Shown here piece by piece: positions 24,392-34,649 of a DNA stretch of 64,000 bases. The first letter of the stretch is position 1. Each line of letters starts with the position of its first letter. Source of the stretch: Gymnopilus junonius (lineage: Eukaryota; Basidiomycota; Agaricomycetes; Agaricales; Galerinaceae); NCBI GenBank assembly GCA_015501075.1, contig JADNYJ010000030.1, positions 243,179 to 307,178 of the forward strand. The letters are read 5' to 3'. The position numbers were made by a program, and so were the translations under genes. Below the pieces are notes generated by a model, which saw nothing but the letters and a program-made list of their open reading frames with translations, ran no database searches and was not told the origin of the DNA.

Positions 24392-26336
24392 ATGAATTTC
24401 GCGACGAATATTATACCTCCTAATTACAAACACGACATCCGTGGGGTCTGCCTATGTTTATTATGTGGTTCTGCCCTCAGTGTGCAGCTTGCAAAAGGCG
24501 GTAGATTCCCTGGTCACTACTACCTTCATGTGAGTATACTTCTGTATTCTTTGATGAAATCAGAATTAATACCTTGTATAGTGCAACTTTGATTATTACC
24601 ACTTCATCTTCCCTGACAATGTTGCCCAGAATCCGGCAGTTGGACCTCAGTCTTCAAATGCTGCAGCACCTGCCAGCGCAGTAGGTGGTTCCCTGTCTGG
24701 GCTGCCTACATTTCCGTTACCTCCTGTCCAGGAGTTGCAGGACCACTGTGCAGCTGCTCACTGCTCAAAGGCCCGTCATCGTGAATGCAAGCAAAATGCT
24801 GGTTGGATGTGCAAAAAGTGTTGCATCAAGAGATCAGGGTGCTCAGCTCCAGGACATCAATATCACCGTCTGACCACAAAGCAGCAGGAGAGGCTCAAGG
24901 ATCACCATCCGTCCCCAACACCGGCTGCACCTGCACCTCATCTCACCCTCCCTTTTGGACCTGTTCTTTCTGATGCCGAATTCCTCACCAGCTTGATAGA
25001 AGAGCTGCCGTCCATCCGTCTGGTGGCTGAGGGGAATAAACGGGCAAGGGAAGAAGCCGCAGAGGCTTCTCAACTTGCTTTACAGGTTGAGGAGGAGGAA
25101 CATGAAGAGGAACACAACTTCCAGGCAGCGCTTGCAGCATCCCTTGGGCAGCCCTATATTGTTCCCCATCCTTCATCAGGCCTGTCCAGCACCATCCCTG
25201 CCTCTGTATCTTCATCTCAACAACCACCTGGGGCAGTGCGCCCTAATACCCAGCACATGAACAAAGACTGGATGCGGCCCTATGAGGACCACATGGCAGC
25301 AAAGCGAAGGACGCGAGTACACAATAATGCAGATCACCATTTCTGCATCATATTTTGGGGTGAGGTATGTATTCACTGTCCTGTTCAGCTACTGTATGCC
25401 AACATGCTAACCTTTGATCTTTAGAATGACAAGCCACCAGCTATCTGTGCCATTCATGAGTGCCCTGAATGGCCTAAGTGGGCCCTCATTGATGCTTCTC
25501 TTGACGTCCGTGACCAACTCTCACTTACTGCTGAAAACCTTCAATTTTATGATGTGGCTCATCGTCAATGGGTGGCATGTAGCCCCTCATACCCACATGA
25601 TGTCAAGAAAGATGGCTACCTTTTCCTTCAGCGGCCTTATGTGGTCAGTCTAATTGACTTTGATGATCACCTTGCTCTTGCAGAAGAGAGGCCCATTCAT
25701 TTTCATCACAACATCATGGGTGAACGTGCTTATATCCAGGAGGAGCATCGTGAACGTAGGAGGATGGCTGTCCCTGTTGTTGATGTGTCAGATAATGAGG
25801 TGGAGATCATTGAACACCTCACTAGCCATTCCCCTTTGCCTTGGATGAAGCTTCAAGAGGAGACCCACAATAGTGCAACATCTTTCCAAACACCTTTCCA
25901 AACACCAGCAAAATGCCCTTCTCAAGAAAAAGAGTCATACAAAGATGACAACATTGATAGCCGACCATCGCAGCGCAGGTGCTGCACCCCATTTTCAAGT
26001 TCACCCTTGCTATCTCCTCTGCCTTCATTCCTGTCTACTATTCCTGCTATCCAGCATACCGAGATCGTTGTGCTGGAGTCATCTAAGCCATGGCCACATG
26101 GAATGTTCACAGTCGATATGATGAATGCTTTCCGTGCAGTCGACACTGTTATGTCCAAGGATCGGAAGCTCAATGACTGCCTCCGTGAAGTATTTGGCAA
26201 GGATGTACCTACTCGAACATTTCAAGACCAAAGGAAGCATTGGAAACTGGCTGCTGAGCAGCACCGCCAGGCTTTTGTGGCTGCTGGGCGATCTGAGGCA
26301 GGATTATGGTCAGCATTCCATGATCATTCTAAGTAA
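24392..26336 (+). CDS. Undescribed Cys/His-cluster protein of a KDZ element (610 aa)
   Basis: Three exons, 24392-24529, 24582-25364 and 25425-26336, join in phase 0 and are open throughout. This contrasts with the broken partner gene. The first exon has a CLCLLCG motif. A cysteine/histidine cluster follows (about residues 110-150): HCAAAHC, RHREC, MCKKCC and GCSAPGHQYH, probably two zinc sites. Next come a Pro/Ser linker and a Glu-rich helix (VEEEEHEEEH). A globular middle contains ICAIHECPEWPKWALIDASL and DGYLFLQRPYVV. The C-terminal block has WPHGMFTVDMMNAFRAVD and ends ...GLWSAFHDH. I do not know a named domain for the whole. Its place inside the element suggests a DNA-binding or regulatory partner of the transposase, or a captured host gene. 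Function is inference only. Start chosen as the ATG that yields an open first exon and is followed by GTGAGT. Confidence 0.75.
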
Positions 26337-27960
26337 CTTTTACATTCAGTAAATTATTCTTATCTTATTTCATGCATGATGCACTTTGTCATTGCTTTGT
26401 ATTACCATGATGTGTCCTCTCTTTGTAGCATATGTCTTACTCTCTTGAAATGTAACTAGTCTATTATAATAAATCAGGTTCATGCCCCTCTCTCGCCAAC
26501 TTTTTTAAAAGTTCTACATTACGGAGCCGAATCATTTCATCCAAGAAAAAGTCAAACTTGACTGGCAACATCTCCCTGCAGATAGAATGATATCCCTGGA
26601 GCCAGGCATTGACCTGCTCTGCTACGGATGTATTGAAGAACCATTTACCAAATTTGTCTAAAAGCTCAGGATAATGGCGTGGATTGCAGTGTTCCCAGCA
26701 GTACTTGTCGGTATCTTTATGCTTGTTGTCAAAATGCCAAACATCAACGCACATGATGATGTCTTTGAACCAGGGATCCTTCTCAGCCTGCTTTCGAGCT
26801 TGACAATTTGAGTCATAAAAGATGTATCCAGGCTTGACAGCACCTGGGACAGAGAATGCATTCTTGATCATAACCTAGATTCTGCTAGTAAACAATGTTG
26901 ACTGGGATAGTGAAAAGAGATAGACTGACAAGGAAGTTAGAAACTGCCTCAGCCCCAAACATTGTTGCTCGAGCATAGATGATGCCACAAGGCCGAACAA
27001 GGGTCTGTTCATTGTGGGTCCTGCGATGGCCAAATTGAGCTTTGAAGACACAGTTTCCAGCATTGGATTTTGATGGACAAATGTCTTCGTGGTCTGCCAA
27101 GGCCTCATCTGCAACACCTCCACCAACCGTCCCCAGTTCAGGTTCATTGAAGACATAGATTCAACCTTGTGAATTGACTTCATACCATTCTGCATGTTCT
27201 TCAACCTCAGCCTCTTGTGGCTCCTCAGAGACCAAGAGCTCTGTTGGATGAGTAAGTTGCATTTTCTTGTACTTCTCTTTCTGAACAAAGGATGCTCAAG
27301 CCTTTTCTTGATGTTTTTTCTCCATTGCCTTGTGCGCTGGATCAGCACAGCTTTTGGTGCCCTCACCACCTGAGACTTGCGCACTGCATCCTTTGATTGC
27401 ACACTGGTTATGCTGTTCAAAATGTGTCCTACAGAAGCGATGGCAGTTATTCTGCAAAGACTCAGTGCAGCTGAAAATGCCGCAGCAAGGATGTCCAAGA
27501 CTAACACCATCTCCGACAATAGGATGGACATAGACTGAGTTCCCATAGTCAATGTTCTTACTACTGAGTAATGCAAGCTGGATCAATGCACTGATTATCC
27601 CATCCTTCATCTCAAACTCGTGCAGACATTTCTTACACACATGTCGAACGGCATCTGGTTGGCCATTAAGAATAAAGTCCCGGTTTCTTTCCTCCATTGC
27701 AGCTGTGAATCAGTCTTTATTTTCACCATCATTATTTACCTGGAGCTGTCTATTTCTTCTTCTTTTGTCATCAAGAAGTGAGAAAATCACAAATGCATCC
27801 CAGACATCCTCTGTTGTAAGACGCGGAACAAATTGCCAATCACCGTCTTTGACATACTCCTCATCTGTAAAGACGAGGTCGTATGATCGTGCTGAATTGG
27901 AGGCAGAAACCCTAATTATACTCATTAAGCCCAACTCCTTCAATAAGAAAGCATTGAACT

Positions 27961-27968
27961 AACATACC
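27961..27968 (+). repeat. Left 8-bp target-site duplication of the MITE
   Basis: AACATACC, repeated at 28584-28591. Confidence 0.85.
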
Positions 27969-28583
27969 TAGTGATGTGCTGGCTCCGGCTTGGCCTGAAA
28001 GCCCCGGCTTTGGCTTGGCTTGAGCTGGCTTTGGCCTTCCCAAACCTTGAGCCGGGCCAAAAGCCAAAAATCAGGCTTGGCTTGGCCTGGCTTTGGCCCA
28101 GGCCGGGGCTTTTGGCATATGCATGGAAATATTGTATTAAAATTAATGAATATATTATATTAAAGCATTTAAACACTAACTACAAAGTATCTGAGAAATA
28201 CTCAAGGATGTTGAGCCTTACACAGCTTGAAATGTGCTTGAGACGTACAGTGACGAAGGTATTGATCACAATTGAAACTCAGCCGGACATCCCCGAAGTT
28301 CACAAACGGATCCGGTAAGCCATCACGAATTTTAAACTGAGTTTTAAAATGAATATTCATTGAACCTTCATTGAAATGTTCGAAATTTGACCCTTTGTAA
28401 CGCTTTTTTTTTTGGCTCATTCACCACTCAAAAGCCGGGGCTCAGGCCCTTGGCTTTGGCTTTCACAATGCTGGGCCGGGCCAAAAGCCCTCCCAGGCCA
28501 ACCCTCAGGGCCCGGCTTGGCCCGGCCTATTTTGGCTTGGCTTGGCCGGCTTCTGGCTTCAGGCCGGAGCCGGCACATCACTA
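27969..28583. mobile_element. hAT-like MITE (615 bp) inside an intron of the KDZ gene
   Basis: It begins TAGTGATGTGCTGGCTCC and, read from the other end, TAGTGATGTGCCGGCTCC; 20 of the first 21 bases match. Perfect 8-bp direct repeats AACATACC flank it. Eight-base duplications plus short inverted repeats fit the hAT superfamily. Both subterminal regions are made of repeated GGCTTGG/GGCTTTGG units in opposite orientation, typical of transposase-binding arrays. The centre is AT-rich and non-coding. It lies between donor and acceptor of one intron; without it and one target copy the intron would be about 44 bases. Confidence 0.8.
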
Positions 28584-28591
28584 AACATACC
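28584..28591 (+). repeat. Right 8-bp target-site duplication of the MITE
   Basis: AACATACC, identical to 27961-27968. Confidence 0.85.
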
Positions 28592-29444
28592 ATCCCAATA
28601 AAAGAGATGTAACCCATAGCCTTACAACCCGGTGCTCAATGTAATGGTGTTCATTAACTTGTATATACTGCGGAATTCCCGGATAATATGTCCGCACTTT
28701 GTCTTGAACGCTAAAATTGTTGTGGTATTGCATATCACATTCTGATTTTAGTGAACTTAATGGCCTTTCATGTCTAATTAAGCAAATTTACTGACTTCCA
28801 CAGGAGAATTGGACAGCCGTTGCAGGTTGGACACCTTCGGCAAGTGTAAAAACAAGGACTGAACGAGTTTTCTCCTTCTTGAGCAGTTGTTTCTTAAAAT
28901 TTTCACAGTCTATATTTGTGCAACATGCCCTCTCTTGAGGTGGGTAAATGGTGAGTCCAGCTGTCGGTACTGAGTTGAGAAAAAATGACTGAATGTACAT
29001 AACTTGCACACGCACTTAAGCCGAGTTCCCAACCATACAGTTTGAACAGTCCATAGTCCTCCTTTGTCAAAGCAACTTCTTTACATCCCCATATATAGTC
29101 CTTCAAAATATCCCAGCTATCCTGCATGAATTTCGGTGGGATTCATAGCACTTTGCTCAGGAAGATACCAATTCCTTGAGGAAGGATGTCTGGTGCTTGC
29201 TTGAATGTTGTCTGCTCAATGGGTTGCGGTAGTAAGATGTCACTTTCAAGGTGCTTAACAAGTCGTGTATATTGGCATATGTCCTCAAATGTCATGTTGC
29301 GCAACACATGGTGCTCTTGGAGGCTCTGAAAGACAGCGACAAGGCTCATATCGGCGACGGAGGTGATAGTGGTTCGATCACATAAATTTAGACATCACAT
29401 GACCTCACACATGATCTCCGGCCTTTGCCGCCGCGTTTTGATCC

Positions 29445-29483
29445 CGCGTCGCGCGCCGCGCTTTTCGAATCCCAGATGTCCTC
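29445..29483 (-). repeat. Right terminal inverted repeat of the KDZ element
   Basis: Pairs with 24082-24120. CpG-rich, with the right copy keeping CG where the left has TG at two positions. Confidence 0.7.
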
Positions 29484-29491
29484 GCCCTTTG
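29484..29491 (+). repeat. Right 8-bp target-site duplication of the KDZ element
   Basis: GCCCTTTG, identical to 24074-24081. Confidence 0.75.
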
Positions 29492-29669
29492 ATGGTCAAA
29501 TTTGAAATTTCGAACCACTGACGGTCCGGACCATCCGCTACTGAAGGATGCCGAGGTGCCGATAACGAACAGTCATAAACAGCCAATTATGAGGCCGTGA
29601 CACGCTCAACTTCAACTTTCATTCACAAATCAACGCATCTTAAGACAGTTAGCGATCTTTTTCGCAGAA

Positions 29670-30421
29670 ATGACTGTGAGTAGAACATGTGTTCATACCG
29701 CACCTTAACGTGCTGATCAGTTACAGGATCTCACCTTTTGCTATTTGCATATGAACCGGAATGATCTTCTTATCCTTGATACAGTGGACACAGCAGAATA
29801 CATGAGCGGAGAACTATCCGACGATGGTACGCGCTTTTATTACGGAACGCTGTCTGAAGTATTCAAAAACCTCCTTCAGAACTTGATATTCCGTCTCATT
29901 TGATCCCTCCAAACCCTGACGATTCAGACAGTGGGTGACCATTTCCCTAATTCGTTTGCATCGATGCTTATGCGTAATTACAAGTGTTGCCCTCCCAAAT
30001 TCACCCGTCATATCCCTACGGTAATCCGACACATATTAAACACCCTTCGGCCAAGCCTCGACCGGGTTATGACCCTGGATCGCGTGCTTTATTCGAGGAC
30101 ATGGGTTATGCAGGTGGTGGGGTAAATGGCACACTACGGTGGCGTGACCTCGGGCTGGATGATTTACTTCCGGTCGATGAAGCCAAGGAAGAGGCTAAAA
30201 GGGCAATGCAAGCCAGAAAAATGGCGAGTGGCGCTTCGAATAATAATCCTCAAGGACAGCAACAACCTCAACCACCACCACAAGGTCAACAAGGCCAAAT
30301 GAATGAGGATGAAGACGAGGATGAAGAAGAGGAAAATGATGAAAATAATATTGATGACCTTGACGAAGAGGAGGAGGAGGAAGAAGAGGAAGAAGAGGAT
30401 AGTGAGGGTGATGAAGAATAA
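29670..30421 (+). CDS. APC13-like subunit of the anaphase-promoting complex, with long acidic tail
   Basis: Four exons, 29670-29675, 29727-29826, 29880-29930 and 29985-30421, keep phase and give 197 residues. The third intron uses the GTGGGT donor at 29931, which keeps the frame open. The N-terminal part follows the APC13 (Swm1) plan: a hydrophobic turn LLILDTVD, acidic residues, then LSDDELDIP and LIPPNPDDSD. Later comes LRWRDLGLDDLL, matching the short WTDLAL-type helix of human APC13. APC13 is a small scaffold-stabilising subunit of the ubiquitin ligase that drives mitotic exit. The protein is longer than usual: it has a Gln/Pro-rich stretch and about 45 nearly all Asp/Glu/Asn residues at the C-terminus. 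The assignment rests on motif order, not on strong identity. Confidence 0.6.
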
Positions 30422-30539
30422 GGCAAGGTATGCCAGTGGTTTCCACCATGAAATATGTCTGACTGAAAGTTTTGATAATAATAGGGTGTTAAAGGATACA
30501 CAAGGTTATGGACAGGGGAGTTCTCTGAGGCTCCTTTGG

Positions 30540-31850
30540 TCAACGTCCGACAGTTATCGATGCCACTAAAGCGTCACCAAAGTCCTGTTGAAAGAGGTCC
30601 CTTACGTTGGTCTCTTGCTCTACAGTCCACTCATACGCCTCTAGCAACAAGGTATCCGTCAATGGTATGAAATGGGAAGTCAGCACGCGTATTACGTGCG
30701 TGACTCGCGATATCGCTGTTCGTGTTGCTTCATCGATTTCCTGATAAAATTAATTTTAACAAATTCATGTCGGTAAAATTAGTAAAAAGGGTACTCACAT
30801 CGTTTACATTGGAATAAACTGCTTCCGCGTCGAATCCCTCTTCTCCCTCTTGCTCACTTGCTTTTACGTGTTTGCTTACCCAGATGTATCCATTTAGGCC
30901 AAGTATTAGGTCGACACCGCAGGGTAATGTCAGAAAATGCGACTTCAGGCGTCTTACTAGGATTGGCGGAACTGCCACCAGCTGCCCATTTCTAAGCTGT
31001 TCCGCATGCGTTAGAGCTTTTTATCGGTGCCAGAATGAAATTCGGTACTTTGCCATATTTGAGTGACCGGGTGTGTAAGGACATAGCGCCATCTGAAAAA
31101 AAAGCCTGGACCTCAGCTACTAGTAAATCCCCCTCCTCGAAAAAGCCTCGCATTTGCAGTTCGTCGCTCTCCAGTTTCCGACGCTATGTCATATATTCCA
31201 CGTCAGTTGACAACTGACACCTTTTGAATGATGGAATTAAGATGTGCCTACCTGAACACCTCCGGGCAAATTTACTGATGATAACATGAGAACGGCGTCC
31301 TGCCTTGAATGTGCATCCACTTTCCATCTGCGAGGTTGTACCTGGGGAAAGTTAAAAATAATTAATGACCACTCTCTCCGAATCAAACAATACCGTATGA
31401 GGTACCTCCGTAATACGTCCTACAACAAGGTCGCCCACTTCGGGATTGTAACTGTCGTAAATCTCCTAAAATGAGATGACAGAAGGACGTTTTCCGAGTG
31501 CTCCTTTCTCACCGACTTCGGATTGCCCTAACAGTTACAAGCTTGTTCACGCGTTCGATGGTTCCTGCAACAGATGCGATGACCTCTTCGCTGTCCACGT
31601 ATGTCCCATGACCTCTGTTTCACTTCCTAGTCAGAAGGAGCAGGCTTAATTCACACTGGAGGAGTCCACACCGCATGTAAGCTTGTGAAGATGTCAAAGA
31701 TTCTCCTGGGCAAGTTAATCTAGAGCCTGAGGAATCAAAATCTTCGTAATCGTCAATGTCCATAAACTCGTTTTCGACTTTCGGGTAATGCCTAGTTTCT
31801 TCATAGGTGGTTATGCTCGATATTGCGGGAAAAGAAGTGAAGGAGATCAT
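30540..31850 (-). CDS. RRP4, RNA exosome cap subunit
   Basis: RRP4 is one of the three S1/KH cap proteins of the RNA exosome, acting in nucleus and cytoplasm in 3'-5' RNA processing. From the ATG at 31850 the exons read an acidic N-terminus, then [50 protein letters not shown], the S1 region with [13 protein letters not shown] and [13 protein letters not shown], and the KH part [20 protein letters not shown]. The C-terminal helix ends at the TGA at 30540-30542. About six short introns are needed; one acceptor (before YNPEV, near 31455) was chosen because it keeps the family reading in frame. About 310 residues, normal for the family. No frame faults seen. It is tail-to-tail with the APC13-like gene (118 bases between stops). 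Confidence 0.88.
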
Positions 31851-33122
31851 GGTAGGAAGTGAGTCTGAACTTACGAAGTTGAATTTTCCACAATTCAAGG
31901 AGCGATTTAGGCAGCGTTAGGTTAGGGTTTAGACTCCTTGTGTTCTTGATTACCCTCGGCCAATCTAACTGCGCTCTGCAAGCTCATGGGTGTACCTAAA
32001 GTGCTTTTTGTCTGGCCAGGAAGTTGTAATTATTGTTCATCAAGCACCAGAAATGATCTGACATATGTAACTGCTGGCACAGTTCTCCCACTGGCGTCGG
32101 TATCAGTTTGGCAGAGTCAGCTTGACCCATTTGCTTCATTTTTCACTCGTCTGAAAGTTTTTGTTTGAACTCTACATGTGTCTGTCATTTGTCCGAGGTC
32201 CAAGTTTAATGGAGTGTAATATCCATTGGCGGTCCGATCGATATCTTGTCCCATTCATTTGGAATTTTGGACTGCAGCAGTTCGTCGACTCTAAAATTAC
32301 CCTTCGGCCCCGTCAACTAAGATGTTTATTAATTCCATTGCTTAGATACTTGATACGATAAAGTGCCTTTCATTAAAATTCAACAGGATATTTTTGTGCT
32401 CAGGCAGATCCTGAGGGTTGTACCAGCCCGGGATGCGTCTTGTATTTTATATCTGTAAAAGCATCATCCGAAAGTCTCTGTGATAATTGATCCATCATCG
32501 GGATCCTTGAGTAGAATGTAGGCGAATATTAACCGAAGGTAATATTTCGGACCTCAGTTTTCATGTAGGTCTTGGAATTCGCAAAATTCTCAGCGCTCGG
32601 AGGCTGCGCTTCTCAGGATCAAGGATGTGCATGTTCCCGATTCTTCCGGGTCTTGAGGCCTTGGCCCTTGAGGTTTGAGCCATGATGATATATGCAATTC
32701 TTTTGATGCTGCCTGCTATTTTAGTTTGATCACACGACAAATTTGCTTCCGTCTTTAAGTAGATCAAAATTGTGAGTAGTTCTTTAGCGCCTTTACTAAG
32801 ACGTCTCCAAAAGCCCGATGAGGGACACTGGTATTTAGGCAAGAAAATAATATTTATCTTCTATTACACTACCTCGAAACCTCGACAAGCTATGGGTAAA
32901 AATGGGAACACGACTATTGGTGGTAAGGCTACATTTAGATTACAGGATGATGAGTGCACGACAACGCGAATAACGTATGGATAGCAAGCGAGAGTGACAA
33001 AAACTTCTAGAACGAGTCGATCTGAAGGGTAGACCCTGGACTGGATGCGAGTAAAGTGATTAGCGTGGTATGATGATCCGTTACTAAGAATATTTACCGA
33101 GACGGATTGGTCTACATTTTTT
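31851..33122. other. Intergenic, no gene recognised
   Basis: Short frames only on both strands. The part next to 31850 should hold the RRP4 promoter. Confidence 0.45.
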
Positions 33123-33843
33123 TTACTTGTACGCAAGGAAATAAGCCGAAAGAGCTGGTAGGTCATTGGAACCTGCATCTGAATATCCCTGCCGTCGAGA
33201 GCCATTAAACTTCAAAACGACGACAGGACCGCACCAAGCTTTCTCGGCGGCACCGGAGGTTATGTGGAAGATCGAGCGGTTGACCGGGCTGCCCCTCTGG
33301 AGCGCCTGAGGAGCATACCAGAGGTGGAGAGGAAAACGTAATGGTTCGCCATTGAGCCCCTCAGTCAGAACCAGACTCTTTATTTCATTGCCTTCGAAGT
33401 GAGAATCGAGCAGTGGAACAGGGCACAGTGCTTGAGAGGACTTTGGAGAAGGTCGGCAGCTGACGTTAACGATCCTCGGTCGCTCTGTAGGCATTTTCCG
33501 TTAGTCTAATTCGGACGTAGCATGGGCTGTTTGACATACCATCTTCCGGCGAGAACAAAATAGCGGATACAGAGATGAACTGTGGCTCTGCAGGCGGCGG
33601 AGTGGCAATCATATTCATGTTGTATGAGCCAGCCGGACTCATAGCAGGGATACATTCCTTGCGATGACGAGGCCAATCCTACAGGACTAAAGTCAGCAAA
33701 GAAAGGGTAGGGAGTACACTCCTACTGACGCTATGAATATGCTCTGGTGAGCAATACCAGGCACTCTGGCAACGACTACACCACATAGATGTAGGGCGGC
33801 AGCAAAGGGTGCATGGGTGGTTAATCACAGGCACGGCGTGCAT
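33123..33843 (-). CDS. MYND-type zinc-finger protein
   Basis: Three exons on the minus strand. From the ATG at 33843 it reads a MYND finger: CTLCCRP, WCSRCQSAWYCSPEH and, after an intron, DWPRHRKEC. This is the C-x2-C...C-x2-C...C-x3-C...H-x3-C pattern that binds two zinc ions and usually mediates protein contacts. After a Pro-rich link and a second intron (about 33488-33539) comes a globular part with VNVSCRPSPKS, LVLTEGLNGEPLRFPLHLWY and the C-terminal end YFLAYK with a stop at 33123-33125. Many agaricomycetes have dozens of such small MYND proteins of unknown function. The ATG at 33843 begins MHAVPVINHPC, close to the usual distance to the finger. No breaks seen. Confidence 0.8.
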
Positions 33844-34649
33844 AATACGGTCGGAAAGCGGAAGCAAATTGTTCAAGCCGAGAAAATGGGTGTTGCCAAC
33901 TTGGGGCTTTCGAGTGAGTTCGGTCCTCCTTTAATATGCGGAGGACTCAAAGGGCCAGTGATATGATACAAAGTCGGTCCGTGTCGATGCGAATAGTTTG
34001 AAACTTGTTAACCAAGTTGGGTAGCTTCAGGAAATCGCGATTTCAGGATTCCACGATCCCAGCGATCAATTCAGAAAGGTAATTATATGCATGTTGTCCA
34101 AACAGGTTCAGGCACACACACTGACGGGGAATGCCTCTGAGAGATTGGCCGTGGCCCGTGGAATTTTACAAAAGGATCGGGATCAAAAAGAAAAAAGGCG
34201 TCGGATAGACAATTCAACAAACGTCCAAAGGCAATTTTACCCTATTCTTTGGGCAAGGATGATTTTGGTATGTCTTTCGGCCAGGGTAGAATACTTACTT
34301 CCCTTTTAGTGAGGAGAATGAATACCAGAAATAACACCAGCTGCGCATTCAGTCCTACCTAAGGCGCGTAGCAGAGAAAGAGTAAATCAAAGACAAGCTT
34401 ACAAGACATCAATTAATCACCTTATTAAGTACATATCTGTTGAACCGTTGCTTGGAGTTTTTTAGAAAGCAAGCCAACATGGTTTCCAGTCACCCAGAAT
34501 CACGTTTCGCTGATGGCGGTGCACACAAGACCAAATCTCCGGAATTTTCGGCCGGGCGGAGAGCTGGAGTTCGAGTATGTGACACTTACGTCACGCTTCT
34601 GTTTTCAACCAAATTTATACCGGCAACAACTTCAGAATTATAAGCCAAG
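33844..34649. other. Divergent intergenic region between MYND gene and Y14 gene
   Basis: About 800 bases with no recognisable gene. It separates two divergent starts and should contain both promoters. I find no clear TATA box. Confidence 0.45.

Larger units (their letters stand above)
26464..29349 (-). pseudogene. CxC5-CxC6/KDZ transposase-like gene with four in-frame TGA codons
   Basis: Exons on the minus strand: 29349-29016, 28969-28796, 28741-28626, 27958-26930 and 26874-26464. All junctions keep phase. Order of features: an N-terminal helical region; the CxC5-type cluster with CCTNIDC, LVFTLAEGVQPATAVQFSC, CGKC split by an intron, and FSVQDKVRTYYPGIPQYIQV; ASNSARSYDLVF; CKKC; then the CxC6-type cluster GHPCC, FSCTESL, HRFCRTH, CAIKGC and KSCADPAH. 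The C-terminal core has IFYDSNCQAR, VDVWHFDNKHKDTDKYC and WFFNTSVAEQVNAW. These cysteine clusters are known as companions of KDZ transposases. The frame is interrupted only by TGA: 29143-29145, 27710-27712, 27296-27298 and 27161-27163. At 27710 the family usually has Arg, so TGA is one C-to-T step from CGA. A MITE enlarges the intron 27959-28625. The copy is probably inactive. Confidence 0.8.
24082..29483. mobile_element. KDZ-type DNA transposon, 5.4 kb, two convergent genes
   Basis: The ends are inverted repeats. Reading inward, 24082 onward starts CAGTAAATCTGG and 29483 backward starts GAGGACATCTGG. By my count 30 of the first 39 positions match. From position 7 on, all mismatches are transitions. 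The element is flanked by an 8-bp direct repeat GCCCTTTG, in keeping with 8-bp duplications reported for Zisupton-like elements. It carries a plus-strand gene (24392-26336) and a minus-strand CxC5-CxC6/KDZ gene (26464-29349) whose stops lie 127 bases apart, with room for promoters at both ends (~310 and ~134 bases). A 615-bp MITE sits inside it. KDZ elements (Kyakuja-Dileera-Zisupton) are known from basidiomycetes, where some carry TET/JBP genes. I see no TET/JBP gene here. Confidence 0.75.

Noticed and set aside
27702..27740. A 39-base intron (GTAAAT...ACAG) in the KDZ gene
   Set aside because: Splicing it would put the next exon out of frame, whereas reading through gives the family text with one TGA in place of Arg.
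27971..28617. Frames rich in Gly, Leu, Trp and Pro on both strands
   Set aside because: They are translations of the GGCTTGG arrays of the MITE and have no coding character.
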